A stretch of DNA of 64,000 nt from positions 1,612,001 through 1,676,000 of the forward strand of contig JAPFFF010000017.1 in the NCBI GenBank assembly GCA_039105265.1, written 5' to 3'. Position numbers and translations under genes: made by a program. This document shows positions 1 through 7,033 of this stretch, one piece after another. The notes under the pieces were generated by a model. The model did not search any database. It was given only the letters and a program-made list of their open reading frames with translations, and was not told the DNA's origin. Source of the stretch: Tritrichomonas musculus (lineage: Eukaryota > Parabasalia > Tritrichomonadida > Tritrichomonadidae). Position 1 is the first letter of the stretch; the number at the start of each line of letters is the position of its first letter.

Positions 1-462
1 AAAGATAAACACAGCGATGTTGCTCGTGATAGTGTGACAAAATTAATAAATATATTTATAAATGGTGTTAGCGTTAAATATATCAGGATTAATAATCAAA
101 ATGCTAAAAAGAGAAAAGAATTCGTTTCAACTTTTGACAGTTACTTCATTGATGATTATTTAAGCATAATATTGAAATTAATGAATGAATTTATGCCATT
201 TGATGATATGGTTAAACATTACATTACAACTGTATTACCTGCTGTTCCAAGATTCTTCCCAAGTTTCGTTGCCCTCGTAAAAATCTTAAAGCAAGGAAAA
301 AATGCTGAAAGAAATAAAATTTTTGTTATGAATGCTAAAAAATTGCTGAATAGTGATCAATCAAAGGCTCTTGATGAAATATTAAAAGGACCAATGACAA
401 AGGAAATATTAAAGCTAGCTGAAGGAACTGTTCAGTTTAGAAAAAGTATGAACTTGATGTAA
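1..462 (+). CDS. C-terminal part of an unknown helical protein (5' end outside window)
   Basis: The frame is open from base 1 to the TAA at 460-462, so 153 residues of the C terminus are seen and the start lies to the left of the window. The GTG at 34 is only an internal valine. The visible part is rich in Lys, Ile, Leu and Phe with alternating hydrophobic and charged helices (for example SIILKLMNEFMPFDDMV). It has no membrane segment or signal I can identify. It could be the end of a HEAT/ARM-like repeat protein, but no family motif is diagnostic. The gene is followed directly by a 16-bp perfect palindrome overlapping the stop codon. I see the reading frame and composition; the helical-repeat idea is inference. 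Confidence 0.75.
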   Translation, partial: KDKHSDVARDSVTKLINIFINGVSVKYIRINNQNAKKRKEFVSTFDSYFIDDYLSIILKLMNEFMPFDDMVKHYITTVLPAVPRFFPSFVALVKILKQGKNAERNKIFVMNAKKLLNSDQSKALDEILKGPMTKEILKLAEGTVQFRKSMNLM

Positions 463-476
463 GATCAATTGATCTT
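461..476. other. Perfect 16-bp palindrome at the stop codon of the first gene
   Basis: AAGATCAATTGATCTT is its own reverse complement, starts on the last two bases of the TAA stop and is followed by a T-rich run. The same half-site occurs again as a spaced inverted pair at 1541-1550 and 1562-1571. It could form a small 3'-end hairpin in the transcript; a function is not shown. Confidence 0.5.
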
Positions 477-806
477 TTTATTTTTTATAATGTTTTAGAT
501 ATTCTTTTATAAAATTTGTTTATATTATTAACATGAAATATCTTTTTTGCATCATTGATAATTTAACCTTTTGAATGAGAGAAAGAGAAATTGTTTCTTA
601 TTGATTGACTAAAATATTTTTTTTTCAATTTCAATTGCTTATATAATTTTCAGATGCTTTTTTATCTTTTTCAATTGTTTATTTTCATTTTCAAATTATT
701 TTAAAATAAATCATTCAATTTTCTAAAATTTGAAAAAAGACATCAAAGAGAATTTTTTTGAGAATCATCATCTGCGTGGATAAAAATCATATATCCTCAT
801 ATGATA
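477..806. other. AT-rich intergenic region
   Basis: About 330 bases with no usable reading frame, mostly T-rich runs. It separates the first gene from the small repeat-protein gene, whose initiator-like element lies at its right end. I see no RNA gene or repeat beyond low complexity. Confidence 0.6.
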
Positions 807-811
807 TCATT
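807..811 (+). promoter_or_regulatory. Initiator-like element (TCATT)
   Basis: TCATT lies 12 bases upstream of the ATG at 821. Trichomonad core promoters use an initiator of the form TCA(+1)YW placed a few to about 20 bases before the start codon, so A809 is the predicted first transcribed base. This supports the ATG at 821 as the true start of the repeat gene even though the frame is later broken. Confidence 0.5.
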
Positions 812-820
812 TTTATTTAA

Positions 821-1245
821 ATGTCAGACGCAGCATGTATGAGAAAACCTATCAAAGATCAGACACCTTCATTTGGTAGAGCAGGTGTCGAGTCACATAG
901 AACAACAACAACCACAACAACCACAACTTACTCTGGAAAGCCACAATCAGATTCAGAAAAGATGAGGAAGCCGATCAAAGATCAAACTCCTTCATTTGGA
1001 AAGGCCGGCGTTGAATCACATTGAACAACAACAACAGTCTCTTCTAGTAAGCCTCAATCTGATTCAGAAAAGATTGAGAAACCAATCAAGAATCAAACAC
1101 CTTCATTTGGCCGAGCAGGTGTTGAATCACATAGAATTGAACCATCATCAGGAGCTTGTTCTAAGAAAGCTCAAACAGATTCGAAAAGATGAAGAAGCCA
1201 ATTAGGTCGAATGCACCAAGCTTTGCCCAAGATAATGTTAGATAA
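821..1245 (+). pseudogene. Decayed small repeat protein with four KPIKDQTPSFG-type repeats
   Basis: Four copies of a 19-residue module (core KPIKDQTPSFG followed by RAGVESH) start near 839, 962, 1073 and 1189, joined by Ser/Thr-rich linkers. The first two are in frame from the ATG at 821 and end at TGA 1022-1024. Copy 1 has CAT AGA ACA where copy 2 has CAT TGA ACA, so one A-to-T change made the stop. The frame then continues through copy 3 to a TGA at 1190-1192. There the text GATTCGAAAAG, against GATTCAGAAAAG before copies 2 and 3, shows a one-base deletion; in the shifted frame copy 4 (KPIRSNAPSFA) ends at TAA 1243-1245. The gene thus looks like a four-repeat host protein of about 140 residues with two lesions. 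I do not recognise the family; the Pro-Ser-Phe-Gly core weakly recalls axonemal SHIPPO/PG-rich repeats. A genuine 67-residue product from 821-1024 cannot be excluded. Confidence 0.65.
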
Positions 1246-1719
1246 ATAACCGATTAAATAAATAAAAGCATTTAATAAGAAAATATCATGTAACTTTTTC
1301 ATGACTTCAATCTATTTTAAATAACATTGGAAAAACTTTTTGCTAGCTATTTTAATAATCAGCAAATTTATGTAATATAGGAACAGATATCAATAAGAAT
1401 AAAACAAAAAAATTTCATTTTGGCTTCAGATAAATATTATTTTTTTAATCGTTATTTGAATTCTTGTTCAGTCTTCATTTTATTTCATGTTGCTATTAAT
1501 TCACTCAATAACATAAATTCATATGGCTAAATGATTGTAAAAGATCAATTTTCCTATATATAATTGATCTTCCTAAATATATAGAAGATAGAGCAGCAAT
1601 GTTGTGTTGACATTAAAAAAATATAAAATATCTATTTTTGCTTGAAGATAAACATTATATAATTAATTCGAAAGAAACAGATAGTTTAATAAAAATAATA
1701 AAAAAACAAATATAGAATA
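1246..1719. other. AT-rich intergenic region with a spaced inverted repeat
   Basis: Region between the convergent ends of the repeat gene and the PQ-loop gene. It contains AAGATCAATT at 1541-1550 and its complement AATTGATCTT at 1562-1571, a 10-bp stem with an 11-base AT loop, built from the same half-site as the palindrome at 461. No coding sequence is supported. Confidence 0.5.
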
Positions 1720-2592
1720 TTAAGCAGTATGATGAATTTCTGATTCTAAAGATTGCCCTGCTGAAAGCGTAAAGTCAGTTATTGTTGATATTTCAGGTTC
1801 TGCAGGTTCATTTCCAAAAATAATAAACTGAACTAATACTGTAAAATCGAAGAATAATATTCCAAGGCTTCCAACAAGCCATGGAAATTGCGACCAAATG
1901 TATGGCCAATGGGGATCCTTGAGGAAAATAGATAATCCATATGTGGTATTCCCGAGGACAGCTGTAATAAAAAACTGTGGAGATAAACCTTGAGTCCTTT
2001 TTCTCTTAAAGTTTTTTATTATTTGAGGCAACCTTGATGAAATATATAATACTGCAGATAGCCAACCAAGCATAGTTCCATAAAGAACTGGTGGTTCGTA
2101 AGGTCCTTTCATCGAAGTTGTGAGCACGTCAGAATTTGTGCTTGGATTCGAAATCGATTGAGAAACCGCTAAAAGGAGAGGAATTGCTGGTATTAAATTA
2201 TTATATTGACTATCTTTATCATATCTAATAGAATTCATACGTTTTGAACAACAATTAGGCATAATGTATGTGTAATATACGTATTGTGATGTAACTAAAA
2301 AATCTTGAATGAGAAACCACGTTGATGTGATGTATTGAGTTACTAATCCATGCGTTATTATAATTCCCAAAAGATTTGATAAATCACCAATAACAAGCAA
2401 ACATAAAAATGCAAATGATAAACCTTCTGTTTTTTTGTTCTTATAATTCAAGTACATTTGAGGGATCTGTGCCCACATCCAAACAACGGTTGACGAGAGA
2501 CCAAAAGCAAATCCAATCTTTTCCCTAGTTGAAACAATACAATCACCAAAAATATTATAAATCCATCTTATATACTTACCATGACACGTCAT
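1720..2592 (-). CDS. PQ-loop family transporter, SLC66A1/PQLC2/Ypq1-like
   Basis: A 290-residue polytopic membrane protein with two PQ-loop repeats: AQIPQMYLNYKNKKTEGLS (Pro-Gln at 44-45) and SRLPQIIKNFKRKRTQGLS (Pro-Gln at 189-190). Each sits in a three-helix bundle, and seven hydrophobic segments are visible in total. The N terminus, with RWIYNIFGDC before the first helix, resembles human PQLC2, where a similar Trp-rich stretch precedes helix 1. PQLC2/Ypq1 proteins export cationic amino acids from lysosomes or vacuoles, so a lysosomal amino-acid exporter is the best guess; substrate and location are inferred from the family. Length is close to the usual 290-310 residues. The frame is open upstream of the ATG at 2592 back to about 2700 but has no earlier ATG, and initiator-like TCATC/TCACA elements sit just upstream, so this start is preferred. 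It converges on the repeat gene. Confidence 0.85.
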   Translation of the reverse strand: MTCHGKYIRWIYNIFGDCIVSTREKIGFAFGLSSTVVWMWAQIPQMYLNYKNKKTEGLSFAFLCLLVIGDLSNLLGIIITHGLVTQYITSTWFLIQDFLVTSQYVYYTYIMPNCCSKRMNSIRYDKDSQYNNLIPAIPLLLAVSQSISNPSTNSDVLTTSMKGPYEPPVLYGTMLGWLSAVLYISSRLPQIIKNFKRKRTQGLSPQFFITAVLGNTTYGLSIFLKDPHWPYIWSQFPWLVGSLGILFFDFTVLVQFIIFGNEPAEPEISTITDFTLSAGQSLESEIHHTA

Positions 2593-2595
2593 TGA

Positions 2596-2603
2596 TGTGA
2601 TGA
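2596..2603 (-). promoter_or_regulatory. Initiator-like elements for the PQ-loop gene
   Basis: On the minus strand the bases before ATG read TTCATCACATCA, holding TCATC and TCACA, both of TCAYW form, 3 to 11 bases before the start codon. This is the position expected for a trichomonad initiator with a very short 5' leader. Confidence 0.45.
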
Positions 2604-3290
2604 AGAAAGAAATTGAAGCAATTCCTAACTGAAAAATAAAAAATTCAAAAAATTCAGATAAATAATATAAATTATAAAATTTTTCAATTGAATTTTTTCA
2701 TAGTTTTTATTTATAACCCAATGCCAATTAGTATTTTCTCTTTTATTAAAGAAACTAACCTCTATTCAAAAAACAATCATATAAAAAAATTCAATTTTAT
2801 AGTTTTATCAAAAGTATAAAAAAAATATCACTTTTATACCAACAAAAATTTTACATTTTTACAAATTTTATAAAAAATATAGTATAAATTTTAAAGTATT
2901 GTTTTAAATTTTGTAATTTATTATTAAATATTATTCCAATCTTGAAATATAAATAAAAAATGAAGCGATATTTTTTTTTGAAACAAAACGATGAAAATAG
3001 AGTTTTTTTTTCAATTACCTTATTTATCAAAAAGTTATTCTAAATCTACTATTCAAATCAATAAAAAAGTCAAATTTGTATCAAAACTCATTCTACAATA
3101 CAGAAATAACATTTTTTTTTCTAACTGATTTTATTAAATTGTTTATTTGAGGAATAAAGCTTTTTCATTCTATTTCCAGTCTTCATATTATATTCATCAA
3201 TAATCCTTTTTTTATAGTGTCATATAAATAAACTTTATTTTATCTTATAAGGCTGAATAAATAAAGACAAATAACTACTCATCATTTTTA
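2604..3290. other. AT-rich intergenic region
   Basis: About 690 bases between two minus-strand genes. It has long A and T runs and no reading frame, RNA gene or repeat that I can support. It must hold the PQ-loop promoter at its left end and the 3' end of the PARG gene at its right end. Confidence 0.6.
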
Positions 3291-4169
3291 TCATTTCGTT
3301 TCAACTTCGCCATTAAAAATATTTTGAAATGTGGTAAAATGAGCATTAGGCCCATTTATTATAGCAAAAACAACTTCATCAAAAAAGTCGATATAGTGTT
3401 CATCTATCAAAATTGTACGGAAGTAGTTAGCAACATCAGCAGGGCTATTTTTGAAAACACCACATCCAAAAGCACCAAGAACAATGGATGTATTATCATT
3501 CAATATTGCAACTTGTATAATTTTTCGGCATCTTTGAAGCATCACTCGATGAACTTCATCCATGTTAATACTCCCTTGATATTCTTTTAGGTTTGCTGCT
3601 GGACACGTAATAACATTTGTTAAAAAGGGCTCGCTTAAGTATTTTTCTTCATCATCTCGAAAAATGACAGCACTTGGAGTATAAATCATATAATCACTAT
3701 ATAGAATGCTTTTTTCTTTTTTGTTATAATTATACATCTCGCTGACTGATTCTTGTGCGATTGACACTATTAAAGAACTTTGCCTTGCTATACTTTCTTC
3801 CTGAGCATTAGCACCTTTATCAAATCCACCACCTGGGTTTCGTGCTGATGCAAAATTAAGAACAACAATTTCATCCTGAGGAACATTCAAATCTTTTGCA
3901 AGACGTATTGCTGCGTGCAATGTTGTTTCATTAACAACTTCAATGTGTCCACGCCTTTTTTGATCTAAAGGCTTTATCCGTGAATCAAATGAAACATCAG
4001 GCTTGTATAAAATAGTTCCTTCAATGCTTTCATCAATTTGCTCTGAAATATCAATTTCTTTATTATTCACTTTATATTTCTTTGTAACCCTGACTATGTT
4101 TATTGTATCTTCGGCTATATTTTTTAGGAAAGCTCTTCGATTTGCATTTTTCTTTTGATAAGAATTCAT
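3291..4169 (-). CDS. Microbial-type poly(ADP-ribose) glycohydrolase (TIGR02452/PARG_cat_microbial family)
   Basis: A 292-residue protein with the macrodomain PARG signature: NPGGGFDKGANAQEES, giving GGG at 113-115 and the catalytic QEE at 123-125 with the seven-residue spacing typical of the family. Other family landmarks are VLNFASARNPGGG, the YSDYMIYTP strand (Ser/Tyr-rich, mid-protein), TCPAANL, and the late VLGAFGCGVFKNSP loop, which contacts ADP-ribose in related structures. The enzyme would cleave ribose-ribose bonds of poly(ADP-ribose), removing chains made by PARPs after DNA damage or stress. The length matches bacterial and fungal members (about 270-300) and lacks the long regulatory N terminus of animal PARG. 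The ATG at 4169 is supported by an initiator-like TCATT eight bases upstream. No signal peptide is seen, so it is probably nuclear or cytosolic (inference). Confidence 0.9.
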   Translation of the reverse strand: MNSYQKKNANRRAFLKNIAEDTINIVRVTKKYKVNNKEIDISEQIDESIEGTILYKPDVSFDSRIKPLDQKRRGHIEVVNETTLHAAIRLAKDLNVPQDEIVVLNFASARNPGGGFDKGANAQEESIARQSSLIVSIAQESVSEMYNYNKKEKSILYSDYMIYTPSAVIFRDDEEKYLSEPFLTNVITCPAANLKEYQGSINMDEVHRVMLQRCRKIIQVAILNDNTSIVLGAFGCGVFKNSPADVANYFRTILIDEHYIDFFDEVVFAIINGPNAHFTTFQNIFNGEVETK

Positions 4170-4175
4170 TTTTAA

Positions 4176-4180
4176 AATGA
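4176..4180 (-). promoter_or_regulatory. Initiator-like element (TCATT) for the PARG gene
   Basis: On the minus strand TCATTTTAAAAATG reads directly into the start codon, giving a predicted 5' leader of about nine bases from the A at 4178. It matches the TCA(+1)YW form used by trichomonad genes. Confidence 0.55.
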
Positions 4181-4532
4181 AAATTTATTTCTATTCATTT
4201 TTTTCTTGGTAAGCCATTGAATCAATTCAATGACTCTTTTCAAATTTTAATCAAACATAACGAACAAATGAAAATCTCAAGTTGAATTCAAGCTGGCCAT
4301 TAATATTAATATTACCAAAAACAAAAAATTTATTATAAAATAAGGAGAAAAAAGCAAACATACTAGAAAAATATATATTAATAATATCATACACCAAATA
4401 TAATATATATTGAAATTTTTTTTGATCATTTATCAAATAACAGACTTAAAACATTAATAAAAATGCTAATATTTTTTTTTGATACACAAAAGATGATACT
4501 TAAATCTAAATATAATTTAAATATAATCATTA
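4181..4532. other. AT-rich intergenic region
   Basis: About 350 bases between the PARG start and the 3' end of the F5/8-type-C pseudogene. Short minus-strand reading frames here are of AT-rich random composition (Ile, Asn, Phe and Tyr runs) and show no family signal. Nothing else is seen. Confidence 0.55.
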
Positions 4533-5930
4533 TCATACCTTAAGGAAGCCATAAAATTTTATACAACAAATTTTCAAATAATCACCACCCCATGGTTCAT
4601 CTGTTTGCCGAATTCGAACATAATTTGAAAAATCATTTGATTGAACATAAAAAGTGTCAACAAACCAATTCCCATTCAAAGTTGAGCAGTTTTTGTGCTG
4701 ATCAATCACATTCCAATTTTCGCCATCATCAGATACCTCAATATCCCAGCTTTTCAAATGGCAATCATTTTTTTCACCTTCGAAAGATTTGATTGAATAA
4801 CCAGTAGGTTCAATTTTTATTTTTTTGAAATCGAAGCAGATCCAAGCATCACTTCTCGGTGACTCATATTTTGTTTTATCATTGAAATCCACCAAATTCT
4901 TTGGATGATCGCCAGAATAATAAGAATTAGAAGTTATTTCAATTGCTCCTGTTTTTTCATTCAAATATTTGATAACACCATTGAATTCTTGCCCTTGTTT
5001 GTGATAAAAAGGAATTCCTTCAATTTGTTCGTTATATCTTTGATGATTTTTTCTTTGATTTATTTTACCATTATTTGGCACCAATGTTCTCTCAACAATT
5101 AAATTCCAAATTTGATATTTCAAATCATTCAAATCAAAATTTTATAAAAATTTTGAAGTTCTTCTTCTCTGACATTGAAAAAGTCAACTTATTCAAATAG
5201 ATATGAATATTGATGATCTTTAATAAATTTCAATGATGAAATTTATGAGTGAATCTTCATCTTTTTGTTGGAGTTTGTCACTTTTTATGATTCCTTCAAT
5301 TATTGAAATTTCAAGCTTTTTTATTTTTTGATTTCGATTTCATAAAAATGACTTGAAACGAATTCAATTTCATCTTTAAACAAGTTTTGTTCTGGAGTTA
5401 TTCCAAGATATTCTTTGCTGATTTCTGGCTGATAATTATTTCTTTTATCTGCTATTTCATAATCATTTCAGATTTTCTAAAATTTTGGTTTCAATTGAAT
5501 TCTTTCAAAAACGTTTTCAAGAGTGATTTCTGTATCGCCTTTTGGAATTAGCTTCATGAATTCATTTCGGTTATCAAGTATAAAAAATATATTTCTATAA
5601 AAAATGATCTGGTCTTCTTTGATTTCTTTGGCTTTAAATGAGGCTAATGAAAGAATATCGTGAAAATCACATAATGAGCCAAAATCACATAAATTAATAA
5701 AAAATTTATCAATGGTTTCATCAATATAAAATTTTTTTATATGGAACAGTAATTATAATTTTTGCATTCTAATAATAGGAAAACGAAAGGTATGGAAACT
5801 TTTTTAATTGATTGAAGAAAAGCTATGCTTTGATTTTTGAAAATTCAAAATTCTATGATGAATCTATGAGTTTCAGATCAATCTAAACAAATTAATGCTA
5901 ATATGTAAATTTGAAATTTCAAGATCATGC
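4533..5930 (-). pseudogene. Decayed host gene of the trichomonad F5/8-type-C (discoidin-like) domain family
   Basis: The 3' 600 bases (4533-5132) keep an open frame encoding an F5/8-type-C jelly-roll domain: SDAWICFDFKK, IEPTGYSIKSFEG, LKSWDIEVSDDGENWNVID, and FSNYVRIRQT before a final IKFYGF strand. The first codon of that open stretch is an internal TTG, not a start. Upstream, family-like text continues in changing frames: KDHQYSYLFE then VDFFNVREEEL near 5160-5230, GIIKSDKLQQKDEDSL near 5240-5290, ISKEYLGITPEQNLF near 5380-5430, and LCDFGSLCDFHDILSLASFK near 5620-5700. At least three frameshifts (for example a missing T that would give KIFDLNDL at about 5135) and several stops separate these pieces. 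The intact relatives usually have an N-terminal BTB/BACK-like helical part and the C-terminal F5/8 domain; this copy is clearly dead. The upstream limit near 5930 is approximate. Confidence 0.8.
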
Positions 5931-6120
5931 ATGAGATTTTTATATAGCAAGTATCAAAAAATCATTTTCTAAAAGTTTCAAAATTAAGCACTTTCCTTTT
6001 ATTTTTACATAAAGATAAAATTAAAATCATTTTTTATTCACACTTTACCAATTTAAATAACGCAAAAATTTAATTTTTTTTTTTTTAAACTATTTGTTCT
6101 CAATTTTCCTTAAAATTCAT

Positions 6121-6699
6121 ATGAGCGGGAAAGATCAACAATTTTTGTTTTCCCGTATTTTCGGCAGTAGAGCTGGGAATAATCTTTCCAAAGACAAGCA
6201 AACACGAAATCTTGTTGCACAGAGAACAGAAGAAGAAACTTTTGTTAAAGATGCAGACTTTATGACAGATCAACCAAGTGGTACGATTTATGATAGAGAT
6301 AAAATATATGGCGTATCAAAACATATTAAAGCACACGATATAGGAACATGGGTTACTATTATCGGCACAATTCCAGGTCATACAGACGAAGTTGTACAAT
6401 ATTTTTCGAAATATGGCACTATTCTACGAGTTGAAGATACGTCAGGTAATTGGATGTATATTGAGTACCCATCCACCGATATAGCTAAAAGCGTTGTTGA
6501 TAAATGTTCAGGCGCACCTCAACTGATTTCAAATAGAATGGCTGTTGCATGTGTTGCAGGCCGTGTTAGAAGTGAATTTGTAACTCAAAAACCAAAACCA
6601 CCTGACAAGGTTGAGTTTGTTCCAAATACTAAAGGAGTTGTCATTCCCGAAGAAAAGAGAGGAATTGTAGGAACAATATTCGATTCGATTTTTGGATAA
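6121..6699 (+). CDS. Nup35/Nup53-type nucleoporin with RRM-like domain
   Basis: A 192-residue protein. Residues about 74-150 form an atypical RRM of the Nup35 (MPPN) type: WVTIIGTIPGHTDEVVQYFSKYGTILR then SGNWMYIEYPS, where GNWM(H/Y)I is the hallmark of Nup35/Nup53 and replaces the RNA-binding RNP-1 aromatics. In the known proteins this domain dimerises and the protein links inner-ring scaffold nucleoporins to the pore membrane. The last 12 residues, GIVGTIFDSIFG, make an amphipathic helix like the C-terminal membrane-binding helix of Nup53. The protein is much shorter than human NUP35 (326) and lacks FG repeats. The frame opens further upstream only through a non-ATG codon, so ATG 6121 is chosen; a TCAT abuts the ATG and TCAAT occurs at 6100-6104, but neither is a convincing initiator. 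Little was known by sequence of trichomonad pore components, so this call rests on motif resemblance. Confidence 0.8.
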   Translation: MSGKDQQFLFSRIFGSRAGNNLSKDKQTRNLVAQRTEEETFVKDADFMTDQPSGTIYDRDKIYGVSKHIKAHDIGTWVTIIGTIPGHTDEVVQYFSKYGTILRVEDTSGNWMYIEYPSTDIAKSVVDKCSGAPQLISNRMAVACVAGRVRSEFVTQKPKPPDKVEFVPNTKGVVIPEEKRGIVGTIFDSIFG

Positions 6700-7033
6700 A
6701 TACTATTTATATGTAAGATGGTTATATGATTAAATAAAATATTACCAATTTCTTTACAAATATAGCATTGTATGAAAAGCATAAATAACATATATTTTCA
6801 CTTTTTTGAACATTTTAATATTAAAACACATGAAAAATTTGAAAAGCATATCAAATTATTATAAATGAGGTCATCATCAATATATGATAACAATTCTCTA
6901 TTTAAAAAAAGATGACCACAACATAATGCAATCTCAAATATAGCCTTTCTTTTCTTTCTTTCAATTGATGAATAAAAATTCGTTTAAAAATTCTTCATAA
7001 AACAAACAATACCATATACGTTTACATATAATT
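6700..7033. other. AT-rich region between convergent genes
   Basis: About 330 bases between the 3' ends of the nucleoporin gene and the coiled-coil gene. TAAATAC overlaps the nucleoporin stop, in line with the UAAA polyadenylation signal that trichomonads often place at or near the stop codon. Nothing else is seen. Confidence 0.5.

Noticed and set aside
996-1205. Gln/Leu-rich frame overlapping the repeat gene
   Set aside because: It is a shifted reading of the same DNA repeats and does not preserve the repeat module; the KPIKDQTPSFG frame explains all four copies.
2570-2600. A 5' splice site near the PQ-loop start (GGTAAGTAT)
   Set aside because: Trichomonad introns use an extended GTAYGT start and an ACTAACACACAG-like end. 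The frame reads through with sequence resembling PQLC2, so no intron is needed.
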